Shown: positions 50,353 through 59,803, counted from the stretch's first letter. The stretch is DNA of 64,000 bases from PALSA-1003 sp963741315 (GCA_963741315.1 CAVUHK010000002.1:124001-188000), one strand, 5' to 3'. Notes: generated from the letters alone by a model not told the origin. Program-made: numbers and translations.

Positions 50353-52861
50353 ATGCCAGTAACGGCGCGAATATCACGCGGTAGTACCCCTGGTTGTCAC
50401 CGTCCGGATTGTCGACGTGAAAAACTACGAGGTCGGGCCGGCCCTTGCCGTTGATGTCGGACGCCGCTATCCCGCCGCCGGAATTTTCGTTGCCGAACCA
50501 GCCGGCGATGGGAATGACCCTCGACCACCCGCCGGTCACATTGCCGAACGTATCGAGCTTGCGTCCGATGCGGTAGTAACCGCGGTTGCCGCCACTGGGA
50601 TTGTCCAGGTGGAAGACGACGATATCCAGGAATCCGTCGTTATCCATGTCCGTCACGACGACGCCTGCGCCCTGCGTTTCGTTGCCGAACCAGCCGGGAA
50701 TCGGGATGGGCGCCGTCCACCCGGTGGCCACACCCAGGCTGTTGATGTCCCACCCGATGCGGTAGTACGCCTGGTTCGCGCCGCCGGGATTGTCGACATG
50801 CAGCACCACGAGATCTGGCGTCCCGTTCTTGTTGATGTCCGCGACGGCAATGCCACCTCCCTGGTTATCGTTGCCGAACCATCCCGGTATCGGAATCGGG
50901 TTCGTCCACCCGCCCGTGACGTTTCCCGTCGCGTCGAGATTCCAACCGATTCGGTAATAGCCTGCGTTGCCTCCAGAGGGGTGATCGATGTGGAAGACGA
51001 CGAGATCCAGGCCCGGGCCGTGGCCGATGTTGGCAAGCGCCACGCCGCCGCCCTGGCTCTCGTTGCCGAACCATCCGGGCACCGGTATCGCGGAGGTGTA
51101 GTTGTTCGTCACGAATCCGTTGACGTCGATGTCCCAGCCAATCCGGTAGTACCCGTTGTTGCCGCCATCCGGATGGTCGATGAAGAAGACGACCAGGTCC
51201 GGCAGGCCGTTGCCACTGATGTCGCCCAGCGCGACATCGGCGCCCTGCGTTTCGGTGCCGAACCATCCGCCAACGTGGTTCACGATCCCCGCCGCCGCCT
51301 TCGACGGATACATCGTGTTGACGGCCGCGATGTCCAGCGGGCTGAGCACAAGGGTGGTCCCGATCGTCGTGATCGCGTCAGGCCCGATGTTGTGGACGGG
51401 CATCACGTTTGACCACGAGTCCACCGTTCCTCCGATGCCCACCGTGTGACCCACGCGGTAGTAGCCGCGATTGCCGCCGTCGGGGTTATCGATGTGGAAG
51501 ACGACCAGGTCCTGAGTTCCTTTGCCGGACAGGTCGGCGATGGCGACATCGCCTTCCTGGCTGTCGTTGCCGAACCAGCCTGGAACCTCCAGCGGCGCCG
51601 TCCAACCTTTGGTCACGACGCCCGTTTGATCCACGTTACGTCCAACACGGATGTAGCCGTGATTGTCCTCGTCGGGATTGTCGATGTGAAAAACCACCAG
51701 ACTCGGCTTGCCGCTGTTGTCGAGATCGGCAGCCGCAATCCCGCCGCCCTGGTTGTCGTTGCCGAACCACCCTGGAATGGCGATCGGCGGTGTCCAGTCC
51801 TCGATGGTCCCGTCGCCGTGCATCGTCCAGCCGATGCGGTAATAACCGGTGTTGCTGCCGCCGGGGTCGTCGATGTGGAACACCACGAGGTCCGGGCGGT
51901 CCTTGCCTTTGATGAAGGCCGTCGTGATGCCGGCACCCTGCGTGGAGTTTCCGAACCACCCCGGCACCTTCATCACGTTCGACCAGGAAGCGGGATTTCC
52001 CTTCACGTCGAGATTCCAGCCAATCCGGTAGTAGCCCTGGTTGCCACCGCTGGCGTTGTCGACGAAGAACACGATGAGATCGAGGTTGCCGTTGCGCTTG
52101 ATGTCCTGCAGCGCGATTCCGCCGCCCTGCGTCTCGTCGCCGAACCACCCCGGTATGGGCTTGATATCGGAGAGACCGCCCTGGTCCTTCCCGTTCTTGT
52201 CGAGGTCCCAGAGGATGCGGTAGTAGCCGGTGTTCGCGCCTGCCGGATTGTCGACATGGAAGATCACGAGGTCCGGCTGGCCGTTTCTGCTGATGTCGGC
52301 GATGGCCGTTCCGCCAGCCTGATTCTCGTTGCCGAACCAGCTGATCGGCGTGAGCGTGTCGACCAACGGATTCTTGGCAAAGAAATTTCGTCCGTAGTGC
52401 ATGATCGACCCGTAGTCATAGGGCCCGATCTCATCGCCATCGTCGGTGTGCTGGTCGAAGTTGAATGTCTGGCCGTCCTGCACGTTGGACACGTTGACGT
52501 CGACGAAGTCATCTCGATCCTGCCGCGACTGCTCGTGCCACAATCCTACGGCATGGCCGATCTCGTGGATGATGGCCGCGGCCTTGAATCCGAGCGTAGC
52601 CGCGCGAACCGTCTGCGCTCCGCCGACCCTGCCGCATGGACTGTCCGACGCGTTTTCCGCGACGCCGAAGTGAAAGACGACGTAGTCGCCTTCGGACATC
52701 CTTGGAATGAACGTGATGTTCGTCTTCGTGTTCCACTCGTTAATGGCCGCCTGGATTACGGCGCGACCCGATGAGCCCGGCGGGTAGTCGGTACTGTCGA
52801 TTTCGAAGGGGATTACGCCGTCCGGCCAGAGGTTTTCGTCGCCCGAGATTCTGATCGCCAT
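50351..52861 (-). CDS. Astacin-like (M12A) metalloprotease with ten WFGN repeats, five inserted in the catalytic domain
   Basis: An 836-residue protein. Residues 99-110 hold the astacin zinc motif HEIGHAVGLWHE, and residues 152-156 the Met-turn SIMHY. Ten repeats of about 63 residues follow the pattern WFGN-x-Q-(x)n-PDLVVFHIDNP-x-GGN-x-GYYRIGW, resembling FG-GAP or propeller blades. Five lie at about 174-490, between DTLTPI and a segment (491-519) ending LSPLDIAAVNTMYP, the usual astacin C-terminal element; five more follow from 532 to the end. So the repeats seem nested in the protease fold. No signal peptide is visible at the N-terminus (MAIRISGDEN). Confidence 0.9.
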   Translation of the reverse strand: MAIRISGDENLWPDGVIPFEIDSTDYPPGSSGRAVIQAAINEWNTKTNITFIPRMSEGDYVVFHFGVAENASDSPCGRVGGAQTVRAATLGFKAAAIIHEIGHAVGLWHEQSRQDRDDFVDVNVSNVQDGQTFNFDQHTDDGDEIGPYDYGSIMHYGRNFFAKNPLVDTLTPISWFGNENQAGGTAIADISRNGQPDLVIFHVDNPAGANTGYYRILWDLDKNGKDQGGLSDIKPIPGWFGDETQGGGIALQDIKRNGNLDLIVFFVDNASGGNQGYYRIGWNLDVKGNPASWSNVMKVPGWFGNSTQGAGITTAFIKGKDRPDLVVFHIDDPGGSNTGYYRIGWTMHGDGTIEDWTPPIAIPGWFGNDNQGGGIAAADLDNSGKPSLVVFHIDNPDEDNHGYIRVGRNVDQTGVVTKGWTAPLEVPGWFGNDSQEGDVAIADLSGKGTQDLVVFHIDNPDGGNRGYYRVGHTVGIGGTVDSWSNVMPVHNIGPDAITTIGTTLVLSPLDIAAVNTMYPSKAAAGIVNHVGGWFGTETQGADVALGDISGNGLPDLVVFFIDHPDGGNNGYYRIGWDIDVNGFVTNNYTSAIPVPGWFGNESQGGGVALANIGHGPGLDLVVFHIDHPSGGNAGYYRIGWNLDATGNVTGGWTNPIPIPGWFGNDNQGGGIAVADINKNGTPDLVVLHVDNPGGANQAYYRIGWDINSLGVATGWTAPIPIPGWFGNETQGAGVVVTDMDNDGFLDIVVFHLDNPSGGNRGYYRIGRKLDTFGNVTGGWSRVIPIAGWFGNENSGGGIAASDINGKGRPDLVVFHVDNPDGDNQGYYRVIFAPLLA

Positions 52862-53113
52862 CGCGCACCTCCTGGGTGTCAGCGGACACCGAATGGTTTA
52901 GGGGCAGTTAGCTGACGTCACTGTCTCACGCCCGCACCATCCGAAGGTGTCGAATTGTACGGAATGCCGTAGCCGAATAATCGTTGGCGTGGGAGTTACA
53001 AGATACGCGCCTGCCCCGCCCCGTCAAGGTGCGTGTACGTGACGCAGGCCATAGAAGACGCGAGGCCCAGGTGTTGCTCTTGGTCGAATGGCATCGTCCT
53101 CTTCGACCGCTAC

Positions 53114-53485
53114 TCAGGACTTCTTCTTCTCGGACAACAAAGATTTGAGATTCGCGAACGGCGAATGGGTTGCGCTTCCACGATCGTCTCGCGTGGTGCG
53201 GTCGCTTCCGGCTGCTTCGAGTTGCCGTTGGTGTTCATTGTCGTGGCAGTAGAGGCAAAGCAGTTCCCAGTTGCTGCCATCGGCCGGGTTGTTGTCGTGA
53301 TTGTGGTCGCGGTGATGGACGGTCAGCTCACGCAGGTTCGCGTGGGTGAATTCGCGGCCGCAGCGGCCACAGATCCAGGGATAGATCTTGAGGGCTTGTT
53401 CCCGGTAGCTTTGCTCGCGCTTTTCGGCGTTGCGCCGGGCATCGGCCACTATCCGATCCAGTTTGCTCGGGTCGCTCGTTGTCAT
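53114..53485 (-). CDS. yajD: YajD-type HNH endonuclease-like protein
   Basis: A 123-residue protein with CGRCG (zinc), HANLRELTVHHRDHNHDNNP and the second pair LCLYCHDNEH, the HNH fold as in YajD. Conserved His/Asn/His catalytic positions appear present. Widespread in proteobacteria, activity on DNA unproven. tRNA-Thr lies 47 bases upstream on the same strand. Confidence 0.88.
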   Translation of the reverse strand: MTTSDPSKLDRIVADARRNAEKREQSYREQALKIYPWICGRCGREFTHANLRELTVHHRDHNHDNNPADGSNWELLCLYCHDNEHQRQLEAAGSDRTTRDDRGSATHSPFANLKSLLSEKKKS

Positions 53486-53532
53486 TCCGTGTTGCGAATC
53501 TCACTTGGACGCGGCCATGCGCACAGGAAGTT

Positions 53533-53608
53533 TGGTGCCGGCAGTAGGAATCGAACCCACGACCAACGGTTTACAAAACCGCTGCTCTACCAACTGAGCT
53601 ATGCCGGC
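53533..53608 (-). tRNA. tRNA-Thr (anticodon TGT)
   Basis: The reverse strand folds as a 76-base tRNA: acceptor GCCGGCA / TGCCGGC with encoded CCA, D-arm GCTCAGTTGGTAGAGC, anticodon loop with TGT flanked by TTT and AAA, and the T-arm GTGGGTTCGATTCC. TGT reads ACA threonine codons. Confidence 0.97.
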
Positions 53609-53656
53609 GCGTTTTCGCAAGGCTGCGCGTATCCTGCCGCGCAGCCGGAAGTGCGG

Positions 53657-54085
53657 CTATTTTACGACTTGCAGGTGCTTCGGACGCTCGCGCGGCTTGG
53701 TGTCGGCCGAAGACACGCCGCCGGACGGCGCGGGCACCGGCGCAGTCGCCGCATCGAGCGAGGCGACCGGATCGGCAGCCACGGTAAACGCGAAGCCGTA
53801 GCCAGTTTCCTTGGCGAATATTCCGGACACCGCCACCATCGGCACCGCGACTTCCTGCGACGCGCCGCTGAAGCGCGCCGTGAATTGCACCCACTCGTTG
53901 TCGATGGTCAGCTTTCGCGTCGCGCCGCGGCTGATGTTGAGCACAATTTCACCGTTCTTGACGAACGCGACCGGCACGCGTGTTTGCGCATCGACCTTCA
54001 CCGCCAGATACGGCGTCAGGCCGTTATCGGCGCACCATTCGCAGATTGCGCGAATGAGATAGGGTTTGGCGGATTGTTCGGACAT
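53657..54085 (-). CDS. sspB: ClpXP protease specificity-enhancing factor SspB
   Basis: A 142-residue protein with the SspB substrate-binding fold (PYLIRAICEWCADNGLTPYL, NGEIVLNISRGATRKLTIDN) and a disordered tail ending RPKHLQVVK, the usual ClpX-docking C-terminus. SspB brings ssrA-tagged proteins to ClpXP. sspA lies directly upstream, 32 bases away, the standard operon. Confidence 0.95.
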   Translation of the reverse strand: MSEQSAKPYLIRAICEWCADNGLTPYLAVKVDAQTRVPVAFVKNGEIVLNISRGATRKLTIDNEWVQFTARFSGASQEVAVPMVAVSGIFAKETGYGFAFTVAADPVASLDAATAPVPAPSGGVSSADTKPRERPKHLQVVK

Positions 54086-54117
54086 GGGGCAAGGATACTA
54101 CAGCGTCCGCCGGCTCG

Positions 54118-54717
54118 CTATTTGCGCATCCCGCGTTCCGCGCTGGTCAGCGCCTCGATGAATGCCGGACGCGAGAACAGCCGTTCGGCGTATTTCATCA
54201 GTGGCGCCGCCGGCTTGGGCAACTGGATGCCGTAGTAGTCGAGCCGCCACAACAGCGGCGTGATCGCTACATCGAGCATCGAGAACTCCTCGCCGAGCAT
54301 GAACTTGTGCTTGGCGAACACCGGCGCGATCTGCAGCAGGCTGTCGCGCACCAATCCGCGCGCCTTGTCGAGCTGCTTCTGGTTGTTGCCTTCGAGCGTA
54401 TCGATGTGCGAGAAGAGTTCCTTCTCGAAACGATGCAGGAACAACCTCGCGCGGGCGCGCATCACCGGATCCGCAGGCATCAGCTGCGGGTGCGGAAAGC
54501 GCTCGTCGATGTATTCGTTGATGATGTTCGACTCGTGCAGCACCAGGTCGCGCTCGACCAGCACCGGAACCTGGTTGTACGGATTCATCACCGCCAGATC
54601 CTCGGGTTTGTGATCGAGGTCGACGTCGATGATCTGAAAGTCCATGCCCTTTTCGTGCAGCACGATGCGGCAGCGCTGGCTGAAAGGATCGGTGGTACCG
54701 GAATAGAGTGTCATCAT
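54118..54717 (-). CDS. sspA: Stringent starvation protein A
   Basis: A 199-residue glutathione-S-transferase-fold protein: MMTLYSGTTDPFSQRCRIVL, the NPYNQVPVLVERDLVLHES segment and the C-terminal helical domain (MLGEEFSMLDVAITPLLWRL). SspA binds RNA polymerase and helps in stationary-phase and acid survival. ATG 54717 has GGGAGA upstream; the following ATG at 54714 is possible. Followed by sspB; preceded by the bc1 genes. Confidence 0.95.
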   Translation of the reverse strand: MMTLYSGTTDPFSQRCRIVLHEKGMDFQIIDVDLDHKPEDLAVMNPYNQVPVLVERDLVLHESNIINEYIDERFPHPQLMPADPVMRARARLFLHRFEKELFSHIDTLEGNNQKQLDKARGLVRDSLLQIAPVFAKHKFMLGEEFSMLDVAITPLLWRLDYYGIQLPKPAAPLMKYAERLFSRPAFIEALTSAERGMRK

Positions 54718-54811
54718 GGTGGTTTTTCTCCCGCGGCGAAATGCGCATTGCGCACCGCCAGAATGCGAAGGGCAGGGGCGGTGCCCCTGCCCTGCTTCGC
54801 GACCAGGCGCG

Positions 54812-55612
54812 TCAGTGGATGTCTTTCCAGTAGACGCGCTTGAGGGCGTACGCAAACACGAACAGCACGCCCAGGTAAATCATTACGATGAGCCCGATGT
54901 TGATGCGTTCGTTGCGCACCGGCTCGCCAATGTAGTCGAGAAAATTGACCAAGTCTGTCACGAAGTGCCGGAACTCGACCGACGATTGCGATCCCGCCTG
55001 GTCGATCGCCAGCGTTTTCACCGCGTACTTGCCGCCGGGCAGGCGCTCCGCCAGGGCAAGCGCCTTGGCTGCGATCTCCGCTGCCTCGGCCTTCTCGTGA
55101 TCCTCGTACTCGGTCTCGACCAGCTTCTGCGTGCCCTGCAGGTTCCACAGCACGTGCGGCATCGCAACGCCGGGAAAGACCAGGTTGTTCCAGCCGGTCG
55201 TCGACTTCTCGTCGCGATAGAACGCCAGCAGGTAGCTGTACAGCCAGTCCTTGCCGCGCACGCGCGCGATGACGGAAAGATCGGGCGGTGGCACGCCAAA
55301 CCACGCTGCGCCGTCCGTCCGGGTCATCGCCGAGAGCATCGGCGAGCCGATCTTGGCGCTGCCGAATATCAGGTTGTCCTGGATCTGCTTTTCGGTCAGC
55401 CCCAGGTCGGTCAAGCGGCTGTAGCGCATGAACTGCGCGCTGTGGCAGCCCATGCAGTAGTTGACGAAATTGCGCGCGCCGCGCTGCAACGATTCGACGT
55501 CGAGGCGCGCCGTCGGAGCAGGCTCCAGGCGAACGCCACCTTCGTTGGCGATAGCGCTACCGGCCACCGCAAGCAGCGCAATGAACAGCACCTTGGTGAT
55601 CGTATTCATCAT
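54812..55612 (-). CDS. petC: Cytochrome c1 of the bc1 complex
   Basis: A 266-residue protein with a signal peptide, the heme c site CMGCH, the axial-Met segment near PPPDLSVIARVRGKDW and a C-terminal membrane anchor (INIGLIVMIYLGVLFVFAYA). The ATG at 55612 overlaps the petB stop (ATGATG context); a second ATG follows at 55609. It accepts electrons from the Rieske centre and passes them to soluble cytochrome c. Confidence 0.95.
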   Translation of the reverse strand: MMNTITKVLFIALLAVAGSAIANEGGVRLEPAPTARLDVESLQRGARNFVNYCMGCHSAQFMRYSRLTDLGLTEKQIQDNLIFGSAKIGSPMLSAMTRTDGAAWFGVPPPDLSVIARVRGKDWLYSYLLAFYRDEKSTTGWNNLVFPGVAMPHVLWNLQGTQKLVETEYEDHEKAEAAEIAAKALALAERLPGGKYAVKTLAIDQAGSQSSVEFRHFVTDLVNFLDYIGEPVRNERINIGLIVMIYLGVLFVFAYALKRVYWKDIH

Positions 55613-56880
55613 CCGGTCACCCTGTCCGGCACGGGTTTGGTCTTGTCGCGCACCGTGTACCACGGCATGAGCAGGAAGAACAGGAAGTACACGACCGTCA
55701 GGATGCGCGCCAGCACTGTCGCCTTGTCGGCAGTGCCGAGCAGCGGAATCTTCTCGCTGAACTGACCCCAGATGGTCACCGGCACCACGCCGAGGTAGCC
55801 AAGAATGAGGAAGCTGATCACGAACGCCACCAGCCAGCCCTTGTACAACGGACCCTTGTAGCGAATCGATTTCACCGGGCTGCGGTCGAGCCAAGGCATG
55901 AAGAACAGGACGACCACCGCGGCGCCCATCACCAGCACGCCCCAGAACTGCGAGTTCATCATCGACGGCACTGCGCGCAGCATGGCGTAGAACGGCGTGA
56001 AGTACCACACCGGTGCGATATGCACGGGAGTCTGCAGCGGATTGGCCGGAACGAAATTATTGTCCTCGAGGAAATAGCCGCCGCCATCGGGCCAGAAGAA
56101 CACCACGATCGAGAAAAGTGCCAGGAACACGACCACGCCGACCAGGTCCTTGACCGTGTAGTACGGATGAAACGGGATGCCGTCCAGCGGATGGCCCGTC
56201 TTCGGATCGATCTTGTCCTTGATCTCGATACCGTCGGGATTGTTGGAGCCCACTTCGTGCAGCGCCATCAGGTGCACCGCGACCAGGATCAGCAGCACCA
56301 GCGGCACGGCGATGACGTGGAAGGCAAAGAAGCGGTTCAGCGTCACGTCGGACACGGTGTAGTCGCCGCGTATCCAGGTGCCGAGATCGTCGCCGATGAT
56401 CGGCACGGTCGAGAACAGGTTCACGATCACCTGCGCGCCCCAGTACGACATCTGGCCCCAGGGAAGCAGGTAGCCGAAGAATGCCTCTGCCATCAGCGCG
56501 AGGTAGATGAAACAGCCGACGATCCACAACAGTTCGCGCGGCTTGCGATAGCTGCCATAGAGCAGCGCGCGAAACATGTGCAGATAGATGACGATGAAGA
56601 ACGCCGATGCACCCGTGGAATGCGCGTAGCGGATGAACCAGCCGCCAGCGACGTCGCGCATGATGTACTCGACCGACTCGAAGGCCTTGGTCGCATCGGG
56701 CTTGTAGCTCATGGTCAGGAAAATGCCGGTGACGATCTGCATCACCAGGATGACCAGCGCCAGCGAGCCGAAGAAATACCAGAAGTTGAAATTCTTCGGC
56801 GCGTAGTACTCCGATACCTGCGATTTCCACAGCGCGGTCAGCGGAAAGCGGTCGTCGATCCAGTTCAGGACTTTTTGCAT
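55609..56880 (-). CDS. petB: Cytochrome b of the bc1 complex
   Basis: A 423-residue polytopic protein with HSTGASAFFIVIYLHMFRAL (heme ligand His), a second His pair in NRFFAFHVIAVPLVLLILVAVH, the PEW-like IAPVWYFTPFYAML segment and eight membrane helices. It carries the two b hemes and both quinone sites. It starts 15 bases after petA and overlaps petC by 4 bases. Confidence 0.96.
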   Translation of the reverse strand: MQKVLNWIDDRFPLTALWKSQVSEYYAPKNFNFWYFFGSLALVILVMQIVTGIFLTMSYKPDATKAFESVEYIMRDVAGGWFIRYAHSTGASAFFIVIYLHMFRALLYGSYRKPRELLWIVGCFIYLALMAEAFFGYLLPWGQMSYWGAQVIVNLFSTVPIIGDDLGTWIRGDYTVSDVTLNRFFAFHVIAVPLVLLILVAVHLMALHEVGSNNPDGIEIKDKIDPKTGHPLDGIPFHPYYTVKDLVGVVVFLALFSIVVFFWPDGGGYFLEDNNFVPANPLQTPVHIAPVWYFTPFYAMLRAVPSMMNSQFWGVLVMGAAVVVLFFMPWLDRSPVKSIRYKGPLYKGWLVAFVISFLILGYLGVVPVTIWGQFSEKIPLLGTADKATVLARILTVVYFLFFLLMPWYTVRDKTKPVPDRVTG

Positions 56881-56895
56881 GGGCTCGCGCTCCGC

Positions 56896-57492
56896 TTACG
56901 CCGACTTGCCGTCGGCGCCGACCTGGATTCGCGTGTCGGTGATGAAGTTATACGGCGGGATGGTCAGATTGGTCGGCGCCGGGACACCCTTGTAGACGCG
57001 CGCCGCCAGATCGAACTTCGATTGGTGGCAGGGACAGAAGAAACCGCCCAGCCATTCGGGGCCGAGGTCCGCGGGCGCGATATCGGGACGAAACGTGGGC
57101 GAGCAACCGAGGTGCGTGCAGATGCCGACACCGACGAATATTTCCGGCTTGATCGAGCGATGCGGATTCTTGGCGTACGGAGGCTGAATCGAGCTGTTCG
57201 AATTCGGATCGGCGAGCTGGCTGTCGAGCTTCGGCAGGTCCTTGAGCATGACCGGCGTGCGGTTGATCACCCACACGACCTTGCCGCGCCATTCGATGTT
57301 GATCTTCTGCCCGGGCTCGAGTTTGCTGATGTCGACCTCGACCGGCGCGCCCGCGGCCTTGGCGCGTTCGCTGGGCCAGAAGCTCATGCCGAAAGGGACC
57401 GCCGCAGCCGCGGCGCCGATGCCGCCTACCGCGACCGTCGCACCGATCAGGAAGCGTCGCTTCCCACCATCCACATTGCCGTCTTGTGCCAT
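56896..57492 (-). CDS. petA: Rieske iron-sulfur subunit of the bc1 complex
   Basis: A 198-residue protein. A short N-terminus with twin Arg (GGKRRFLIGATVAVGG) fits a Tat signal or anchor; the 2Fe-2S motifs are CTHLGC and CPCHQSKFD. It receives electrons from quinol. Starts at ATG 57492; a GTG at 57516 is an alternative. First gene of petABC; the divergent trypsin-like protease starts 249 bases away. Confidence 0.95.
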   Translation of the reverse strand: MAQDGNVDGGKRRFLIGATVAVGGIGAAAAAVPFGMSFWPSERAKAAGAPVEVDISKLEPGQKINIEWRGKVVWVINRTPVMLKDLPKLDSQLADPNSNSSIQPPYAKNPHRSIKPEIFVGVGICTHLGCSPTFRPDIAPADLGPEWLGGFFCPCHQSKFDLAARVYKGVPAPTNLTIPPYNFITDTRIQVGADGKSA

Positions 57493-57741
57493 TGACCCCG
57501 GTCCCTCAGTTGACACTCAGTTGACGCCGCTAACTAATTCGCAAACCTTACGATTATAAAGGATTTGCGGTCTTTTCCGGAAGCCTTGACTCAAAAAGAC
57601 CTGGGAAATGCGTTCAAAAACAGCACGCTAGCGACATACTTTGTAACCATTGCCAGCCAACCGAGGAGCTGCAAATGCTGCATTGCGATACCAGCGGTCT
57701 ATAATCGATGTCCCTGGCCATTACGGGCTTCGTCTCCGCTC

Positions 57742-58891
57742 ATGTTGCGACGTTTCTGGCTGTTGTTCGCGCAGGTCGCCACCGTATGTCTGGCGATACT
57801 GTTCGTGGTCGCCACGTTGCGGCCCGACCTGCTGGTGCGTTTCACCGGCAAGAACAACGTCGTGCTCATCGAAGAGTCGCCCGCATCCATTGCCGGCCCG
57901 CGCATCGAGAGCCTCGCCGACGCAGCGCGCAAGGCCGCGCCGTCGGTGGTCAACATCCACACCAGCAAGGAAATCAAGCAGCGCAACTCGATGCTCGACG
58001 ATCCGGTCCTGCGCCGGTTTTTCCCGAGCTTGCCCGAGGGCGAGCCGCGCCGCACCAACAGCCTCGGTTCGGGCGTCATCGTCAGCAACGACGGCTTCAT
58101 TCTGACCAATAATCACGTCATCGAAGGCGCCGACGACATCCAGCTGGTGCTCGCCGACGGTCGGCGCATGCGCGCCACCGTGCGCGGCAGCGATCCGGAA
58201 TCCGACCTAGCGGTGCTCAAGGCCGAGGGGACCGACTTTCCTGCGATCACCTTCGGTAAATCGGACAAGATCCAGGTCGGCGACGGCGTGCTGGCGATCG
58301 GCAGTCCCGTTCGGCATCAGCAATTCGGTGACCCACGGCATCGTCAGCGCGCTCGGCCGTAATCATCTGGGCATCAATCGATTCGAGGATTTCATCCAGA
58401 CCGATGCGGCAGTGAACCCCGGCAATTCCGGAGGTGCGCTGGTCGATGTCAACGGCAACCTGATCGGCATCAACAGCGCGATCTTCTCGCAGAGCGGCGG
58501 GTCGCAGGGCATCGGCTTCGCGATTCCGGTGTCGATCGCCAGGACAGTGCTCGAGCAGATCATCAAGGACGGCGAGGTCACTCGCGGCTGGCTCGGCATC
58601 GAGCCGCAGGAACTCACGCCCGAGCTCGCGTCGACCTTGGCGCTGCCGGCTGCCGACGGCGTGCTCATCCGCGCGGTGCTCAAGAGCGGTCCCGCCGATC
58701 GCGCCGGTATGCTGGCGCGCGACGTCGTGCTGGAGATCGACGGCAAGGCGACGCACGACGTGTCGTCGCTGCTCGCGCAGATCGCGGCATTGACGCCGGG
58801 CACGCAGGCGAAGCTCAAGGTCCTGCGCGAGAGAAAATCAGTCGAGGTCGAAGTGACCGTCGGCAAGCGGCCGAAAGTTCGCGCTTCGTAG
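57742..58891 (+). pseudogene. Trypsin-like serine protease, DegS/DegQ type, with a +1 frameshift near 58309
   Basis: Envelope protease with an N-terminal membrane helix (residues 5-25), a trypsin-like domain with His125 (NNHVIEG), Asp155 (ESDLAVLK) and Ser in NPGNSGGALV, and one PDZ domain (LGIEPQELTP, GPADRAGMLARDVVLEID). One PDZ plus the anchor resembles DegS. The first frame breaks after VLAIGSP, stopping at 58362; the expected GISNSVTHGIVSALGRN continues one base over to 58891. Removing one base in TCCCGTTCGG restores a 382-residue protein. Sequence error is as likely as mutation. Confidence 0.88.
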
Positions 58892-58930
58892 TTACTGCAT
58901 CACGAAGGCGGGTCGCCGGCGGCGACCGTC

Positions 58931-59734
58931 TCAGGTCTTGTTCTTCTGCGCGTCGCCCGCGTCCTGCGCCGCCTCGAGCGCGTCCTTGTCGGCCTTGGAC
59001 GGCACTGAAATGAAGCGCGCCACCAGCAGTCCAAGCTCGTAGAGCAACCACAGCGGCACCGCCAGCATCACCTGCGAGATCACGTCCGGCGGGGTGAAGA
59101 TCGCGCCGATGACGAACGCGCCGACGATCACGTAGCCGCGAATCGAGCGCAGCGTGTCCAGGCTGACCACGCCCAGTCGCACCAGCACGATCACCACGAC
59201 CGGCACTTCGAAGGTGATGCCGAAGGCCATGAACATCGTCAGCACGAACGACAGGTACTTGTCGATGTCGGTCATCATCTGCACGCCCGCCGGCGCATAG
59301 CCGGCGAAGAAGCCGAACGCGATCGGGAACACCGCGAAATACGCGAACGCCATGCCCAGCGCGAAGAAGAACACACTCGACACGATCACCGGAAGCGCCA
59401 GGCGTTGCTCGTGCTTGTAGAGGCCCGGCGCAACGAACGCCCACATCTGGAAGAGCACGTACGGCAACGCGATCAGGAACGACGCCATGAGCGTGACCTT
59501 CAGCGGCACGAGGAAGGTGCCGGTGACGTCGGTGGCGATCATGGTGCTGCCCTTCGGCAGCGCCTTGAGCAGAGGCGCTGCGAGAAATGCGTAGATCTCC
59601 TTCGCCCATGGGACCAGGAACAACAGCACCACGACGACCGCGATGATCGCGCGCATGAGCCGGCTGCGCAGCTCGACCAAGTGCGATATGAAGGTGTCCT
59701 GGGTGCCCTCGGGGCCGGGAGTGGAGTCGTTCAT
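58931..59734 (-). CDS. tatC: Twin-arginine translocase subunit TatC
   Basis: A 267-residue protein with six membrane helices. The TatC motifs TFISHLVELRSRLMRAI and the PPDVISQVMLAVPLWLLYE region are clear. TatC recognises the twin-arginine signal. ATG 59734 chosen; upstream in-frame ATG at 59770 lacks a good ribosome binding site. Operon tatA-tatB-tatC; the bc1 Rieske protein nearby is a likely client. Confidence 0.96.
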   Translation of the reverse strand: MNDSTPGPEGTQDTFISHLVELRSRLMRAIIAVVVVLLFLVPWAKEIYAFLAAPLLKALPKGSTMIATDVTGTFLVPLKVTLMASFLIALPYVLFQMWAFVAPGLYKHEQRLALPVIVSSVFFFALGMAFAYFAVFPIAFGFFAGYAPAGVQMMTDIDKYLSFVLTMFMAFGITFEVPVVVIVLVRLGVVSLDTLRSIRGYVIVGAFVIGAIFTPPDVISQVMLAVPLWLLYELGLLVARFISVPSKADKDALEAAQDAGDAQKNKT

Positions 59735-59803
59735 CGATGCTTCAATGTGGCGCGCGGATGCGGGCGCCATTGTAGCGCGGCCGCGGAAGGCCGCCGCGCC
59801 GGA

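Noticed and set aside
50417..52774. Two long plus-strand frames opposite the metalloprotease
   Set aside because: They mirror the repeated minus-strand sequence and give repetitive Val/Asp/Arg protein with no start signals.
53533..53608. tRNA-Thr as an attachment site for an island
   Set aside because: No second copy of the tRNA 3' end and no integrase were seen in the window; adjacent genes are normal chromosomal ones.
56020..57495. 491-residue antisense frame opposite petA and petB
   Set aside because: petA and petB are unmistakable; the opposite frame is a by-product of codon bias.
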